The notes: generated from the sequence alone by a model not told the origin. A stretch of DNA of 64,000 nucleotides from Georgenia satyanarayanai (GCF_900116375.1 NZ_UETB01000005.1:1-64000); one strand, 5' to 3'. Positions 42,355-52,116 are shown, counted from the first letter of the stretch. A program made the numbers and translations.

Positions 42355-42978
42355 CTACGCCTCCTGCTGGGCCTCGTCGGCGGCCTCGGGGGCCTCCGCC
42401 GTGGCCTCGGCGGCCTGGTCGGCCGCCTTCTTGTCGCGGGCGCGGCGCTGCTCGCTCCTGCCACCCTGCTTCTTCTTGTGCGGGCCGATGACCATCGTCA
42501 TGTTGCGCCCGTCGAGTCGGGGCGAGCTCTCGATGGAGCCGAGGTCGCTGACGTCCTCGGCGAGACGCTGCAGCAGCCGCATCCCCATCTCCGGGCGCGA
42601 CTGCTCGCGACCGCGGAACATGATCATGACCTTGACCTTGTCGCCGCCCTCGAGGAACCGCACGACGTGACCCTTCTTGGTCGCGTAGTCGTGCGGGTCG
42701 ATCTTGAGACGGAACCGGATCTCCTTGAGCGCGGTGTTGACCTGGTTGCGACGGGCGTCGCGCGCCTTCTGGGCCGACTCGTACTTGAACTTGCCGTAGT
42801 CCATGAGCTTGGCCACGGGCGGGCGCGCATCGGGTGCGACCTCCACGAGGTCGAGATCGGCCTCCTGGGCCAGACGCAGGGCGTCCTCCACACGGACAAC
42901 GCCCACCTGCTCGCCGCCGGGTCCGACAAGGCGGACCTCCGGCACACGGATGCGGTCGTTGATACGGGGCTCGCTGAT
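42355..42978 (-). CDS. infC: Translation initiation factor IF-3, ATC start codon
   Basis: 207 residues. N-terminal domain [18 protein letters not shown], linker and C-terminal domain ([32 protein letters not shown]), then an Ala/Glu-rich tail of about 30 residues usual in actinobacteria. No ATG, GTG or TTG lies at the right place. ATC at 42978 starts exactly at ISEPRIND and is 8 bases after a perfect AGGAGG. infC is known to use rare start codons (ATT in E. coli) so that IF-3 limits its own translation. First gene of infC-rpmI-rplT. Confidence 0.95.
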   Translation of the reverse strand: MSEPRINDRIRVPEVRLVGPGGEQVGVVRVEDALRLAQEADLDLVEVAPDARPPVAKLMDYGKFKYESAQKARDARRNQVNTALKEIRFRLKIDPHDYATKKGHVVRFLEGGDKVKVMIMFRGREQSRPEMGMRLLQRLAEDVSDLGSIESSPRLDGRNMTMVIGPHKKKQGGRSEQRRARDKKAADQAAEATAEAPEAADEAQQEA

Positions 42979-42992
42979 GTGCTGCTCCTCCT
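42976..42992 (-). promoter_or_regulatory. Ribosome site and ATC start of infC
   Basis: AGGAGG at 42992-42987, eight bases, then ATC at 42978-42976 on the minus strand. This placement decides the start and makes IF-3 autoregulation through start-codon discrimination likely. Confidence 0.8.
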
Positions 42993-43010
42993 GCTCGTCG
43001 CTGTCTGCGC

Positions 43011-43049
43011 ACGAAGAAGGCCTCCGTCCACAGGTGCGCACGGAGGCCT
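43011..43049 (-). terminator. Attenuator-like hairpin in the infC leader
   Basis: AGGCCTCCGT (43018-43027) and ACGGAGGCCT (43040-43049) form a 10-base stem with a 12-base loop; the minus strand continues TCTTCGT. It lies between the likely promoter and the infC ribosome site, where L20/IF-3 operon leaders carry conditional terminators in other bacteria. Confidence 0.5.
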
Positions 43050-43168
43050 CACAGGGGTCGCTGCACGGTGTCACCCGTGCCGAGGGTTACCCCTCAGCGA
43101 CCTTTGGACCCGGACTCTGTCGCTCTTGCGAGACTGTCGAGACAAGGTGGGAGAATCTCCGCTTGCAC

Positions 43169-43188
43169 ACCGGAACACGCGTTCCGGT
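43169..43188. promoter_or_regulatory. 8-base-arm palindrome between infC and the coiled-coil gene
   Basis: ACCGGAAC-ACGC-GTTCCGGT is a perfect inverted repeat in the divergent promoter region, 25 bases before the ATG at 43214. It could be an operator or a short hairpin in the leader. Confidence 0.35.
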
Positions 43189-43213
43189 CGGTCAGTCTGA
43201 GAGACTAGCACGC

Positions 43214-43900
43214 ATGAGCAGCCGGACGCACAGGGACCAGGGCCCAGAGACCGCCCCGGTCCCCAGCGTACCCGCGGAGTTCCCGGTCGCTGCGGACCAG
43301 GGCGAGCGGGACGGTGGGCGAGATCACCGCCGGCGGTGGCCCGTCGTCGTCCTTGCCGTCGCGCTCGTGCTCGCGCTTGCCGCGGCCGGCTACCTCCTCG
43401 CGCTGGCGCGCGCCTGGGAGGACCGGGCCGTGGCCCTCGAGGGGACCTCGCGGGACCTCGGAGCCGAGCTCGGGCAGGTGCGCGCCGACCTCGAGGAGTC
43501 CCGCGGCACCCTCGCCCTCGTCGAGAGCCAGCTCGAGGTCGCGCAGGAGCAGATCCACGAGCTCGCCGACGCCGTCGCCCAGACCGGCGACGACCGTGAG
43601 GTGCAGCGGCAGGTGGCCGAGTACCAGCGCCAGCTCTCGGCGAACGCGGCAGCCGTGGCGGGCGCGATGGACGAGTGCATCGCCGGCCAGGAGGACCTCA
43701 TCACGCACCTGGAGGAGGAGGCCCGGCCCGCACCGAGCGCCTCGCCGTCGGCGTCCGACAGCGAGGACGCCGAGGACGCCGACGAGGAGCCCGGCGAGCC
43801 CGAGGTGGACCTCGCCGCGCTCCGCGAGCAGGTGACGGGCCTGTGCGCCCGCGCCGAGGAGGCCCACACGAGCCTCGAGGAGGAGGTGGGCAGCCAGTGA
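43214..43900 (+). CDS. Single-span membrane protein with periplasm-side coiled coil
   Basis: 228 residues: hydrophilic N-terminus, one transmembrane helix at about 43-65 (WPVVVLAVALVLALAAAGYLL), a coiled coil (LEGTSRDLGAELGQVRADLEES and on) and an acidic Ser/Glu/Asp linker before the C-terminal helix. No family recognised. The stop overlaps the start of the protease gene by 4 bases (GTGA), so the two proteins are probably made together and may act together outside the membrane. Confidence 0.78.
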   Translation: MSSRTHRDQGPETAPVPSVPAEFPVAADQGERDGGRDHRRRWPVVVLAVALVLALAAAGYLLALARAWEDRAVALEGTSRDLGAELGQVRADLEESRGTLALVESQLEVAQEQIHELADAVAQTGDDREVQRQVAEYQRQLSANAAAVAGAMDECIAGQEDLITHLEEEARPAPSASPSASDSEDAEDADEEPGEPEVDLAALREQVTGLCARAEEAHTSLEEEVGSQ

Positions 43901-44634
43901 GAACGACGCGCCGCGTCGCCCTCGGCGTCGCCACGCTCGCGGTCCTCGCCGGGTGCGGCGTCGTCCCCGCGATGCCCGGCGGCATGCCCGAGGACTTCGT
44001 CCCGGAGGTGGAGGCGCCCCAGCTCGCCGACCCCGGCGCCCTGTCCCCCGACGGCGTCGACGCGGCCGAGCAGATGGCGGTGCGCATCCGCAACGTCGGC
44101 TGCGGGCAGCTGACCACCGGCTCCGGCTTCGCCCTCGACGAGCGCACCGTCATCACCAACCGGCACGTCGTCGCCGACGCCGACCGCCTCCAGGTGACCA
44201 CCTACGACGGTCGGGAGATCGACGCCGTCTCCGCCGGTGTCACCGACGTCGCCGACCTCGCCCTCCTGCGGACCGCCGAGCCCCTCACCACGGTCCCCGG
44301 GCTGGCGCCGGTGGACGCCGCCGTCGGGGACGAGATCACCGTCGTCGGCTACCCCCGCGGGGGCCAGCTCACGACGGCGGCCGGCTCGGTGCTCGGCTAC
44401 GAGCTCGACACCCTCGGCTCGGACCTCGGCATGGTGGGCCGGTCCAACGCGCAGGTGGACCACGGGTCCTCGGGCAGCGCCGTCCTCGGCAGCGACGGGC
44501 AGGTCGTCGGGGTCGTCTACGCGATGGACGTGTGGGGCAACAGCTACATGGTGCCGGTGAGCACGCTCCACGACCTCCTCGCCGAGGAGGCCTTCGAGCC
44601 GATCACCTCGTGCCGGGACACCGCCGGCGACTGA
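43897..44634 (+). CDS. Trypsin-like serine protease, predicted lipoprotein
   Basis: 245 residues. Signal peptide with lipobox LAGC (RRVALGVATLAVLAGCG), so anchored outside the membrane. Catalytic triad visible: His in ITNRHVV, Asp in VADLALL and Ser in HGSSGSAVLG, as in the S1/HtrA-like trypsin_2 family. No PDZ domain follows. GTG start overlaps the upstream gene, a membrane coiled-coil protein that might serve as scaffold or substrate. The stop is directly followed by repeat array C. Confidence 0.88.
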   Translation: MRTTRRVALGVATLAVLAGCGVVPAMPGGMPEDFVPEVEAPQLADPGALSPDGVDAAEQMAVRIRNVGCGQLTTGSGFALDERTVITNRHVVADADRLQVTTYDGREIDAVSAGVTDVADLALLRTAEPLTTVPGLAPVDAAVGDEITVVGYPRGGQLTTAAGSVLGYELDTLGSDLGMVGRSNAQVDHGSSGSAVLGSDGQVVGVVYAMDVWGNSYMVPVSTLHDLLAEEAFEPITSCRDTAGD

Positions 44635-44742
44635 GCGGCTCTCGGCGACAAGTCGACTCTCGGCGGTAAGTCGACTGTCGGCGGTAAGTCGGCTGTCGGC
44701 GGTAAGTCGACTCTCGGCGACAAGTCGACTCTCGGCGGTGGG
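44635..44742 (-). repeat. 18-bp tandem repeat array C (core TCGAC), exactly six units
   Basis: The 108 bases between the protease stop and the stop of the convergent SseB-like gene are six 18-base lengths with nothing else. Minus-strand units are GCCGAGAGTCGACTTGTC, GCCGAGAGTCGACTTACC, GCCGACAGCCGACTTACC and GCCGACAGTCGACTTACC, then the first form again and a partial one. S at the fifth variable place and TTACC/TTGTC at the end vary as in the other arrays. Confidence 0.92.
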
Positions 44743-45543
44743 TCAGCCGGCGACGGCCATCGGGTAGAGCTCGAGGGAGTCGACCCGGTCGGTGAAGACC
44801 GGGTCCGCACGCAGCGCCTCCTGGGCGCGGGTGACGGCGTCAAGCATCTGCTCCCGGCTCAGGCCGGGTGCCAGGGCGAGGAGGGCCCGCAGCTCGCTGC
44901 GCTCCCCCCGCTCGAGGCGGACGGCGGTGAGCTCGGTGATCCCGCGCAGCGCGTCGACGGCCACCTGGGTGAGCTCGGGGTCCCGCCAGGACGGCAGCCA
45001 CGGCTCGTTGTGGACGATCGCCCACACGGCGGGACGGCCCAGGAGCGCCGTCACCGGTCCGGCGGCGTCCAGGACGAGCATGGAGTCGGCGTCGGACACG
45101 GCCGCCAGGGCGGCCCGCACCCCCTCGACGGGGACGGGCCGGGCGGTGGCGTCCCACGCCTGCATCGCCTCGACCGAGCTGAAGACGGGCAGCGCGGCCC
45201 GGCCGTCGGGGGTGCGCACCGAGACCATCGCGGCCGAGGCGCAGGCGTCGGTCTGGGGGTCCCCCGAGCCGTGCTTGGTGTGCCCGGCCACCGAGCCGTC
45301 CTCCTCGAGCCCGGGGTGGGCGTGGGCGACGACGGGCACGATGACCCGCGCCGTGCGCAGCACGTCGGCGACGGCTATGAGCCGCTCGGCCTCGTCCTCG
45401 ACGGCCAGCGCCGCGACGAGCTCCGCAGGTGCGGCGCCGTCGTCACCGGAGAACGGGTTGGCCTTGAGGGTGCGGCCGGTCCACGGCTGCCCGGCGGAGT
45501 CCGCCTGGCCGCCGGGCATCATCCCGGGGGGCAGCGGGCTCAC
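44743..45543 (-). CDS. SseB-like protein
   Basis: 266 residues resembling SseB N-terminal-domain proteins found in actinobacterial his clusters: [23 protein letters not shown] is typical, followed by [14 protein letters not shown] and a C-terminal SseB-like part with [20 protein letters not shown] short Gly/Met-rich start ([11 protein letters not shown]) precedes it. Function unknown. GTG at 45543 overlaps the priA stop, so it is translated with the his genes. Confidence 0.82.
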   Translation of the reverse strand: MSPLPPGMMPGGQADSAGQPWTGRTLKANPFSGDDGAAPAELVAALAVEDEAERLIAVADVLRTARVIVPVVAHAHPGLEEDGSVAGHTKHGSGDPQTDACASAAMVSVRTPDGRAALPVFSSVEAMQAWDATARPVPVEGVRAALAAVSDADSMLVLDAAGPVTALLGRPAVWAIVHNEPWLPSWRDPELTQVAVDALRGITELTAVRLERGERSELRALLALAPGLSREQMLDAVTRAQEALRADPVFTDRVDSLELYPMAVAG

Positions 45544-46271
45544 GGCCGCCCCGCGACGTCCAGCGCCTCGGGAAGGGTGAAGGCGCCGGCGTACAGGGCC
45601 TTGCCGACGATGGCGCCCTCGACGCCGGCGTCGACGAGCGTGCGCAGCGCCGCGATGTCCTCGAGTGAGGAGACCCCGCCGGAGGCGACGACGGGAGCCT
45701 CGGTGCGCTCGCACACCTCGCGCAGGAGGTCGAGGTTCGGGCCGCTGAGCATGCCGTCCTTCTTGACGTCGGTGAGCACGTAGCGGGCGCAGCCGTCGGC
45801 GTCCAGGCGCGCGAGAACGTCCCACAGGTCCCCGCCCTCGCGGGTCCAGCCGCGCGCGGCCAGGGTCGTGCCACGCACGTCGAGGCCGACGGCGATGCGG
45901 TCGCCGTGGCGGGCGATGACCCTGCTGGTCCACTCGGGGTTCTCCAGCGCGGCGGTGCCGAGGTTGACGCGGCGGGCACCGGTGTCCAGGGCGCGGGCCA
46001 GGCTCTCGTCGTCGCGGATGCCGCCGGAGAGCTCGACGGCGACGTCGAGGCCGGCCACGAGCCCGGCGAGCAGCTCGGCGTTGGAGCCGCGCCCGAAGGC
46101 GGCATCGAGGTCGACGAGGTGGATCCACTCCGCGCCCTGCTCGGCCCAGGTGCGGGCCGCCTCCCCCGGGTCGCCGTAGGAGGTCTCGGACCCGGCCTCC
46201 CCCTGGACGAGGCGGACGGCCTGGCCCTCGACGACGTCGACGGCAGGGAGCAGCTCAAGGCGGCGGGACAT
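45540..46271 (-). CDS. priA: Phosphoribosyl isomerase A (HisA, possibly also TrpF)
   Basis: 243-residue TIM barrel: [19 protein letters not shown] at the start (catalytic Asp), [10 protein letters not shown] and [16 protein letters not shown] near 165-180 (second catalytic Asp), [13 protein letters not shown]. Actinobacterial HisA usually acts on both ProFAR and phosphoribosyl anthranilate; dual activity is inferred from taxonomy, not shown. The ATG at 46271 is spaced correctly from GAGGAG; the ATG two codons earlier is too close. Confidence 0.94.
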   Translation of the reverse strand: MSRRLELLPAVDVVEGQAVRLVQGEAGSETSYGDPGEAARTWAEQGAEWIHLVDLDAAFGRGSNAELLAGLVAGLDVAVELSGGIRDDESLARALDTGARRVNLGTAALENPEWTSRVIARHGDRIAVGLDVRGTTLAARGWTREGGDLWDVLARLDADGCARYVLTDVKKDGMLSGPNLDLLREVCERTEAPVVASGGVSSLEDIAALRTLVDAGVEGAIVGKALYAGAFTLPEALDVAGRP

Positions 46272-46306
46272 GCACATTCTCCTCGGTCGGCGCGACGCGC
46301 GGCGCG

Positions 46307-46954
46307 TCAGCGCAGGGTGCTCAGCCAGTTGCGGAGCAGCTGGATACCGGCCTCGCCGGACTTCTCGGGGTGGAACTGGGTGGCCGACAGCGCACCGTTC
46401 TCGACGGCGGCGACGAACGGGCTGCCGTGCTCGGCCCACGTGACGAGCGGGCGCTCGAGCGGCGAGCCGGACTCGAAGTCCGTGGTCGGGTCCTCCTGGA
46501 CGGCGTAGGAGTGGACGAAGTAGAAACGCTCGTCCTGCAGCCCGTCGAACAGGGTGGTGCCCTCGGGCGCCCGGACGGGCGACCAGCCCATGTGGGGGAC
46601 GATCGGGGCCTCGAGGCGGTCCACGGTGCCAGGCCACTGGTCCAGGCCGGAGGCGTGCTCCCCGTGCTCCTTGCCGGCGGCGAACATCACCTGCATGCCC
46701 ACGCAGATGCCTAGGACGGGGCGCCCGCCGGCGAGCCGCCGCTCGATCATGCGGGGACCGCCCACCTCGCGCAGCTGGCGCATGACGGCGGCGAAGGCCC
46801 CGACGCCGGGGACGACGAGGCCGTCCGCCTCGGCGACGAGGTCGGGGTCGGAGGTGAGCTCGACGTGGGCCCCCGCCCGCTCGATCGCGCGGACGGCGGA
46901 GCGGACGTTGCCCGAGCCGTGGTCGAGGACGACGACGTTCGGCTGGCTGGTCAC
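46307..46954 (-). CDS. hisH: Imidazole glycerol phosphate synthase, glutamine amidotransferase subunit
   Basis: 215-residue class I amidotransferase: [20 protein letters not shown] at the start, nucleophile Cys in [11 protein letters not shown] near 82 and the His/Glu pair in [13 protein letters not shown] near 195. It needs HisF, which is not in the window. 17 bases separate its start from the hypothetical gene before it. Confidence 0.96.
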   Translation of the reverse strand: MTSQPNVVVLDHGSGNVRSAVRAIERAGAHVELTSDPDLVAEADGLVVPGVGAFAAVMRQLREVGGPRMIERRLAGGRPVLGICVGMQVMFAAGKEHGEHASGLDQWPGTVDRLEAPIVPHMGWSPVRAPEGTTLFDGLQDERFYFVHSYAVQEDPTTDFESGSPLERPLVTWAEHGSPFVAAVENGALSATQFHPEKSGEAGIQLLRNWLSTLR

Positions 46955-46971
46955 CGCAGAAGTCTACGCGC

Positions 46972-47508
46972 TCAGGGGCGGGGCTTGCGCAGGCCCTTGG
47001 CGAACATCCGCGCCGCCTTCCAGCGCGGGAGGTCGCCCGAGCGGGCGTGGCCGGGGACGTCGGTCACGCGCACACGGCCCAGGACCAGGTCCTCCACGAC
47101 GTCGTCGGCGCCCGCGAGGACGAGGCCCACGGCGACGTCCTCCCCGCGCTCCCCGCCGGCGTACCGGCGGGCGGTGAGCTGGCCGGACAGGCCGCGCTCG
47201 AAGCCCGCGTCCTGGGCGAGGGAGGCGGTGATGAGGACGACCCCGGCCTTGGTGAGCCGGGACAGGGTGCGGGCCGCCTCGTCGGCCGCGGCGGGCACCT
47301 CCTCACCGGGGGTGCCGAGCAGCTCGGTGATGTCCCACTCGTCCGTGGGCGGTGCCTCCGGCGCCGGCTCGAGCTCGACGACGGCGACGGCGCCCGAGCG
47401 GGAGGGCACGACGTGGACGTCGACGTCCTGCATCGCGCACAGTCCGGCGAGCGCCGACGCGGACGCGACGGGCGTGAGGACGACGGCGACCGCCGGGATC
47501 TCGCTCAC
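46972..47508 (-). CDS. Hypothetical protein of the his operon
   Basis: 178 residues, no recognised domain. It starts with a hydrophobic strand ([20 protein letters not shown]), has an acidic middle ([17 protein letters not shown]) and a basic C-terminus ([15 protein letters not shown]). Proteins of this type occur between hisB and hisH in several actinobacteria. Start overlaps the hisB stop by 4 bases, so expression goes with histidine genes. Confidence 0.78.
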   Translation of the reverse strand: MSEIPAVAVVLTPVASASALAGLCAMQDVDVHVVPSRSGAVAVVELEPAPEAPPTDEWDITELLGTPGEEVPAAADEAARTLSRLTKAGVVLITASLAQDAGFERGLSGQLTARRYAGGERGEDVAVGLVLAGADDVVEDLVLGRVRVTDVPGHARSGDLPRWKAARMFAKGLRKPRP

Positions 47509-48110
47509 AGCGCGCCCTTCGTGGACGGGATCCCCTCGACGCGCGGGTCGGGCGCGACGGCGGCGCGCAGCGCCCGCGCGACGGCCTTGAACTGCGCCTC
47601 GACGATGTGGTGGGGGTCGCGCCCGGCGAGGACGCGCACGTGCATGGCGATGGCCGCGTGGTGGGCGATCGACTCCAGGACGTGACGGGTGAGCGAGCCG
47701 GTGAAGTGGCCGCCGATGAGGTGGTACTCCTGACCGGCGGGCTCGCCGCTGTGGACGAGGTAGGGACGGCCGGACACGTCGACGACGGCCTGGGCCAGCG
47801 CCTCGTCCAGCGGGACGAGCGCGTCACCGAAGCGGGCGATGCCCCGCTTGTCCCCCAGCGCCACCCTGAGCGCCTCGCCCAGGGTGATGGCGACGTCCTC
47901 CACGGTGTGGTGGGCGTCGATGTGGGTGTCGCCCGTCGCGCGGACGGTGAGGTCGATGAGCGAGTGCTTGCCGAGCGCGGTGAGCATGTGGTCGTAGAAG
48001 GGCACCGTCGTCGAGATCTCGGTGCGGCCGGTGCCGTCCAGGTCGAGCTCGACGACGACGCTCGACTCCGACGTCGTGCGCTCCAGTCGCGCGGTTCGCG
48101 TCCCAGTCAC
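47505..48110 (-). CDS. hisB: Imidazoleglycerol-phosphate dehydratase
   Basis: 201 residues, dehydratase only, without the phosphatase domain of enteric HisB. Metal-site motifs [11 protein letters not shown] near 75 and [15 protein letters not shown] near 173, plus FYDHML. GTG at 48110 overlaps the hisC stop (GTGA). Family length supports this start over the open frame to 48239. Confidence 0.97.
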   Translation of the reverse strand: MTGTRTARLERTTSESSVVVELDLDGTGRTEISTTVPFYDHMLTALGKHSLIDLTVRATGDTHIDAHHTVEDVAITLGEALRVALGDKRGIARFGDALVPLDEALAQAVVDVSGRPYLVHSGEPAGQEYHLIGGHFTGSLTRHVLESIAHHAAIAMHVRVLAGRDPHHIVEAQFKAVARALRAAVAPDPRVEGIPSTKGAL

Positions 48111-49237
48111 AGCCCGAGCACCTCCTGTAGGGCCGCCCGGAAGGCGGCCATCTCCGCAGCGGTACCGATCGATACCCGCAGCCATCCTGGCGGACCGACG
48201 ACCCTGATGAGAACTCCCCGGTCCAGCAGCCCCTGCCACACCCTCTCACGGTCCTCGAGGTGGCCGAAGAGCACGAAGTTCGCGTCCGAGTCCGCGACCG
48301 TGAAGCCCTGGTCGCGCAGCCACGTCACGGTGCGGTCGCGCTCGGCGCGCAGCTCGGCGATCTGCGCCATGAGCGCGCCGCGGTGGCGCAGCGCGGCCCG
48401 CGCGACGGCCTGGGTGACGGCGGACAGGTGGTAGGGCAGCCGCACGACCCGCAGCACGTCGACGAGCCCGGGGGCCGCCGCGAGGTAGCCCACGCGGGCG
48501 CCGGCGAGCCCGAAGGCCTTGGACATCGTCCTGCTCACCGCCAGGTGCGGGTAGCGGTCGAGCAGGGCCAGGGCGCTGGGGGTGCCCTCGCGGCGGAACT
48601 CGGCGTAGGCCTCGTCGACGACGACGACGGACGCCGTGGGGGCGCCGTCGAGACCGGCCGGCCCGGTGGTGCGGGCCGCCTCGGCGACGGCCTCGATGGT
48701 CGCGAGCGGCAGCGCGGTGCCGGTCGGGTTGTTGGGGCTGGCGAGGAGCACGACGGCGGGGCGGTGCTCGGTCAGCTGGGCCACGGCGTGGGCGGGGTCG
48801 AGGGTGAAGTCCTCCTCGCGGCGTCCGGTCACCCACGCCGTCATCGTGTCGCGCGCGTACTCGGGGTACATCGAGTAGGTGGGCGCGAAAGACAGCGCGG
48901 TGCGGCCCGGCCCCCCGAAGGCCTGGAGCAGGTGGAGCATGACCTCGTTGGAGCCGTTGGCCGCCCACACGTTCTCGGCACCCAGGCCGGTGGCCCCGGA
49001 CTCGACGTGGAGGTAGTCGGCGAGGTCGGCGCGCAGCGCGAGGAAGTCGCGGTCCGGGTAGCGGTTGAGCCCGGGGCCCGCCTCAGCGACCGCGGCGGCG
49101 AGGTCGGCGACGACCTCCGGCGAGGGCGGGTGAGGGTTCTCGTTGACGTTGAGGAGCACCGGGACGTCGAGCTGCGGGGCCCCGTAGGGGGTCAGGCCCG
49201 CCAGGTCCGGACGTACCGGGAGGGAGGTCGAAGGCAC
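48107..49237 (-). CDS. hisC: Histidinol-phosphate aminotransferase
   Basis: 376-residue PLP enzyme: [15 protein letters not shown] at the start, [13 protein letters not shown] near 165, [10 protein letters not shown] near 208 and the PLP lysine in [16 protein letters not shown] near 240. In most actinobacteria hisD lies directly upstream; here the upstream neighbour is the iron-transport ATPase and hisD is 9 kb away. Confidence 0.96.
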   Translation of the reverse strand: MPSTSLPVRPDLAGLTPYGAPQLDVPVLLNVNENPHPPSPEVVADLAAAVAEAGPGLNRYPDRDFLALRADLADYLHVESGATGLGAENVWAANGSNEVMLHLLQAFGGPGRTALSFAPTYSMYPEYARDTMTAWVTGRREEDFTLDPAHAVAQLTEHRPAVVLLASPNNPTGTALPLATIEAVAEAARTTGPAGLDGAPTASVVVVDEAYAEFRREGTPSALALLDRYPHLAVSRTMSKAFGLAGARVGYLAAAPGLVDVLRVVRLPYHLSAVTQAVARAALRHRGALMAQIAELRAERDRTVTWLRDQGFTVADSDANFVLFGHLEDRERVWQGLLDRGVLIRVVGPPGWLRVSIGTAAEMAAFRAALQEVLGL

Positions 49238-49293
49238 CGGGTCAGTCTACGGCGCCCGCCGGGGCCGGGGGTCTCGCGGGCCGGGAGCCGGCG

Positions 49294-50049
49294 TCAGTAG
49301 TAGACGGCCAGCGCCCCGTTGGGTCCGTCGATGACCTGCACGGGGGTGTCGAAGACCCGCGTGAGGACCGGCTCGGTCATGATCGACTCGCAGGTGCCGA
49401 ACTCGGCGACCTTGCCGTCCTTGACCGCGCAGATGTAGTCGGCGTAGTGGCTGGCGAAGTTGATGTCGTGGAGGACGACGACGATCGTGCGGCCCAGCTC
49501 GGCCGCGGCCCGGCGCAGGTGCTTCATCATCTGCACGGAGTGGCGCATGTCGAGGTTGTTGAGCGGCTCGTCGAGGAGGACGAACTCGGTGTCCTGGCAC
49601 AGCACCATGGCGACGTAGGCGCGCTGGCGCTGCCCGCCGGAGAGCTGGTCGAGGTAGCGGTCCTCGAGGTCCGCGAGCTCGAGGAAGTCGATGGCCTGGC
49701 TGACGAGCTCCTCGTCGACCGCGGTGAGGCGGCCCTTGGAGTAGGGGAAGCGGCCGAAGGCGACGAGCTGGCGCACCGTGAGCCGGGTGATGAAGTGGTT
49801 CTCCTGGCGCAGCACCGAGACGATCTTGGCGAGGTCCTTGGACGCGGTGCTCGTCACGTCGTAGCCGGCGATCTCGATGGTCCCGGAGTCCAGGCCGAGC
49901 AGCCGCCCGATCATCGTGAGGAGCGTCGACTTGCCCGCCCCGTTGGGTCCGATGAGGGCGGTGATCCCGCCCGCGGGGATGGTGAGGTCGACGGGGCCGA
50001 TGACGACCTCGCTGCTGTAGTCCTTGCGGACGTCGCTCAGGGTGATCAC
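49294..50049 (-). CDS. Iron-siderophore ABC transporter ATPase
   Basis: 251 residues: Walker A GPNGAGKST near 40, signature LSGGQRQRAYVAMVL near 137 and Walker B FVLLDEPLNNLD. Belongs to the FecE/CeuD class. Powers the two permeases encoded upstream. GTG at 50049 overlaps the permease stop (GTGA). 56 bases separate it from hisC on the same strand. Confidence 0.95.
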   Translation of the reverse strand: MITLSDVRKDYSSEVVIGPVDLTIPAGGITALIGPNGAGKSTLLTMIGRLLGLDSGTIEIAGYDVTSTASKDLAKIVSVLRQENHFITRLTVRQLVAFGRFPYSKGRLTAVDEELVSQAIDFLELADLEDRYLDQLSGGQRQRAYVAMVLCQDTEFVLLDEPLNNLDMRHSVQMMKHLRRAAAELGRTIVVVLHDINFASHYADYICAVKDGKVAEFGTCESIMTEPVLTRVFDTPVQVIDGPNGALAVYY

Positions 50050-51131
50050 AGGCGTCCCTTTCGCAGGATGACGACGAGGAAGACGGAACCACCGACGAGC
50101 TCGATGATGATCGAGACCACGCCCTGGGCGTAGAAGACGTGGTTCATGACGAAGTACGCGCCGGCCAGGACGACGAACCCGACGAGCACCGCCACCGGGA
50201 ACACGTGGCGGTGGTCGTGGGTGTCGGCGAACTGGTAGGCGAGGGTCGCCACGAGGAAGCCGAAGAAGGTCATCGGCCCGACGAGGGCGGTCGAGACGGC
50301 CATGAGGACGGCGACGAGGAGCAGCACCTTGACGAGCTCGGCGCGGTGGCTCAGGCCCAGCGACGTCGTCGCGTCCTTGCCCAGGGCCAGCACGTTGAGG
50401 CGCCGCGCCCGGCCCCACAGCAGGCCACCGGCCACGAGGACGAGCGGGACGGCCACCGGCAGGTAGGAGGCGTCGGCCTTGGTGACCGAGCCGAACAGGC
50501 GCGCGGTGAGGACGTCGAACTCGCTCGGCGTGAGCAGCCGCTGCATGAAGGTCGACACCGAGCCCAGGCCCCCGCCGATGACGATCCCGATGAGGAGCAT
50601 CACGTGGAGGTTGCCGTGCTTGCCGGACAGCAGCCAGCCGTACAGCGCCACGGCCAGGCCCACCATGAGGCCGACCTGGAGGACGAACTGCGGCAGGCCG
50701 GTGAGCGCGACGATGCCGGCAGCGCCGAGGAAGTAGACGGCCGCGGTCTGCACCGCGACGTAGAGGGACTCGAAGCCCATGATCGAGGGCGTGATGATGC
50801 GGTTGTTCGTCACCGTCTGGAAGCTCACGGTGGCGATCGCCTGGCAGCAGGCGACGATCGCCATGACAAGGACGTTCTTCAGCCGCAGCTGGACGATGCG
50901 CCAGAAGCCGTCGGACCCGAACGGCATCGGGTTGTCCCACACGACCAGCCCGGCCCCGAGCGCGAGGGCGAGGACGGCGAGGGTGATAACGACGGCCACG
51001 TACCGCCGTCGGGAACGGCGGGTCGGTAGCGGCCCGGAGGCACGCCGTCGCGGCGCGGGCGCCGCCAGCGGGGGCGTGGTCCGCGTGGCGGGGGGCGTGG
51101 TCCGCGACGTCGCGGGCAGGAGGCTAACCAC
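50046..51131 (-). CDS. Iron-siderophore ABC transporter permease (FecCD family), second
   Basis: 361 residues with about 9-10 membrane helices after a Pro/Arg-rich cytoplasmic start. FecCD-type features: LKNVLVMAIVACCQAIATVSFQT, NNRIITPSIMGFESLYV, and the coupling region LALGKDATTSLGL. The GTG start at 51131 overlaps the other permease gene's stop by 8 bases. It forms the pore with the first permease. Confidence 0.94.
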   Translation of the reverse strand: MVSLLPATSRTTPPATRTTPPLAAPAPRRRASGPLPTRRSRRRYVAVVITLAVLALALGAGLVVWDNPMPFGSDGFWRIVQLRLKNVLVMAIVACCQAIATVSFQTVTNNRIITPSIMGFESLYVAVQTAAVYFLGAAGIVALTGLPQFVLQVGLMVGLAVALYGWLLSGKHGNLHVMLLIGIVIGGGLGSVSTFMQRLLTPSEFDVLTARLFGSVTKADASYLPVAVPLVLVAGGLLWGRARRLNVLALGKDATTSLGLSHRAELVKVLLLVAVLMAVSTALVGPMTFFGFLVATLAYQFADTHDHRHVFPVAVLVGFVVLAGAYFVMNHVFYAQGVVSIIIELVGGSVFLVVILRKGRL

Positions 51132-52116
51132 GACGACGCTGCCGGAGGATGAGGAGGACGAAGACGGCGGCGCCCAGGACGCCGAGGATGAGGGACACGG
51201 GCACCTCGAAGGGCATGATGATCGTCCGGCCGACGAGGTCGCAGGCGGCGACGATGCCGATGCCGAGGAGGCAGACCCACGGCAGGTTGCTGCGCAGGTC
51301 GTCGCCCCGGACGAGCGAGACGATGTTGGGGACGATGAGCCCGAGGAAGGGCAGGTTGCCGACGACGACGGTCACCACGCCGGTGGCGACGGCGATGAGG
51401 CCGGTACCGAGGAGGATGACCTTGGTGTAGTCGAGGCCGACGTTGGTGGCGATCTCCTTGCCCAGGCCCGCGACGGTGAAACGGTCCGCGGCGACGAAGA
51501 CGACGACGACCACCACGGCGACGATCCACAGCGGCTCGTACTGCCCGCGCAGCACCGAGGTGAAGCTGCCGGCGAACCAGACGCCGAGGTTCTGCAGCAT
51601 GTCGGTCTGCAGCGCGATGAAGGTCGACACCGAGCCGACGACGGCGCCGAGCATGATCCCGACGATCGGCACGATGAGCGAGGAGCGCAGGGAGACGCGG
51701 CTGAGGAAGAGGAAGAAGAGCATCGTGCCGATGAAGGAGGCGAGGATGGCCCCGCCCATGCGGGCGGCGATGCTCGCGCCCGGGACGAGGATGGTGACCG
51801 CCAGCAGGCCCAGACCGGCCCACTCGGTGGTGCCCGTCGTCGTCGGCTCGACGAAGCGGTTCTGGGTGAGGAGCTGCATGACGAGCCCGGACATCGCCAT
51901 CGCGGCGCCGGCGAGGACGAGGGCGATCGTCCGCGGGACGCGCGTGATCGCGAACATCTCGGCGCCGTCGTCGGCCCCGACGACGTCGTAGACACCCGTG
52001 AAGAGGGAGAGGACGAGGAGGGCGCCGACGGCGGCGACGCCGACGAGGAGACGCCAGTCGAGCAGGCGCCCCTCGGTCCGGGCGCGGGGCCCGGCGGCAG
52101 TGGTCGTCATCGTCAT
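51124..52116 (-). CDS. Iron-siderophore ABC transporter permease (FecCD family), first
   Basis: 330 residues, about 9 membrane helices. Typical RVPRTIALVLAGAAMAMSGLVMQ, NRFVEPTTTGTTEWAGLGLL and the coupling helix VAGLGKEIATNVGLDY; VPNIVSLVRGDDLRSNLPW marks the FecCD domain end. Two ATG codons (52116, 52110) are possible starts. 50 bases after the binding-protein gene. Confidence 0.94.
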   Translation of the reverse strand: MTMTTTAAGPRARTEGRLLDWRLLVGVAAVGALLVLSLFTGVYDVVGADDGAEMFAITRVPRTIALVLAGAAMAMSGLVMQLLTQNRFVEPTTTGTTEWAGLGLLAVTILVPGASIAARMGGAILASFIGTMLFFLFLSRVSLRSSLIVPIVGIMLGAVVGSVSTFIALQTDMLQNLGVWFAGSFTSVLRGQYEPLWIVAVVVVVVFVAADRFTVAGLGKEIATNVGLDYTKVILLGTGLIAVATGVVTVVVGNLPFLGLIVPNIVSLVRGDDLRSNLPWVCLLGIGIVAACDLVGRTIIMPFEVPVSLILGVLGAAVFVLLILRQRRRG

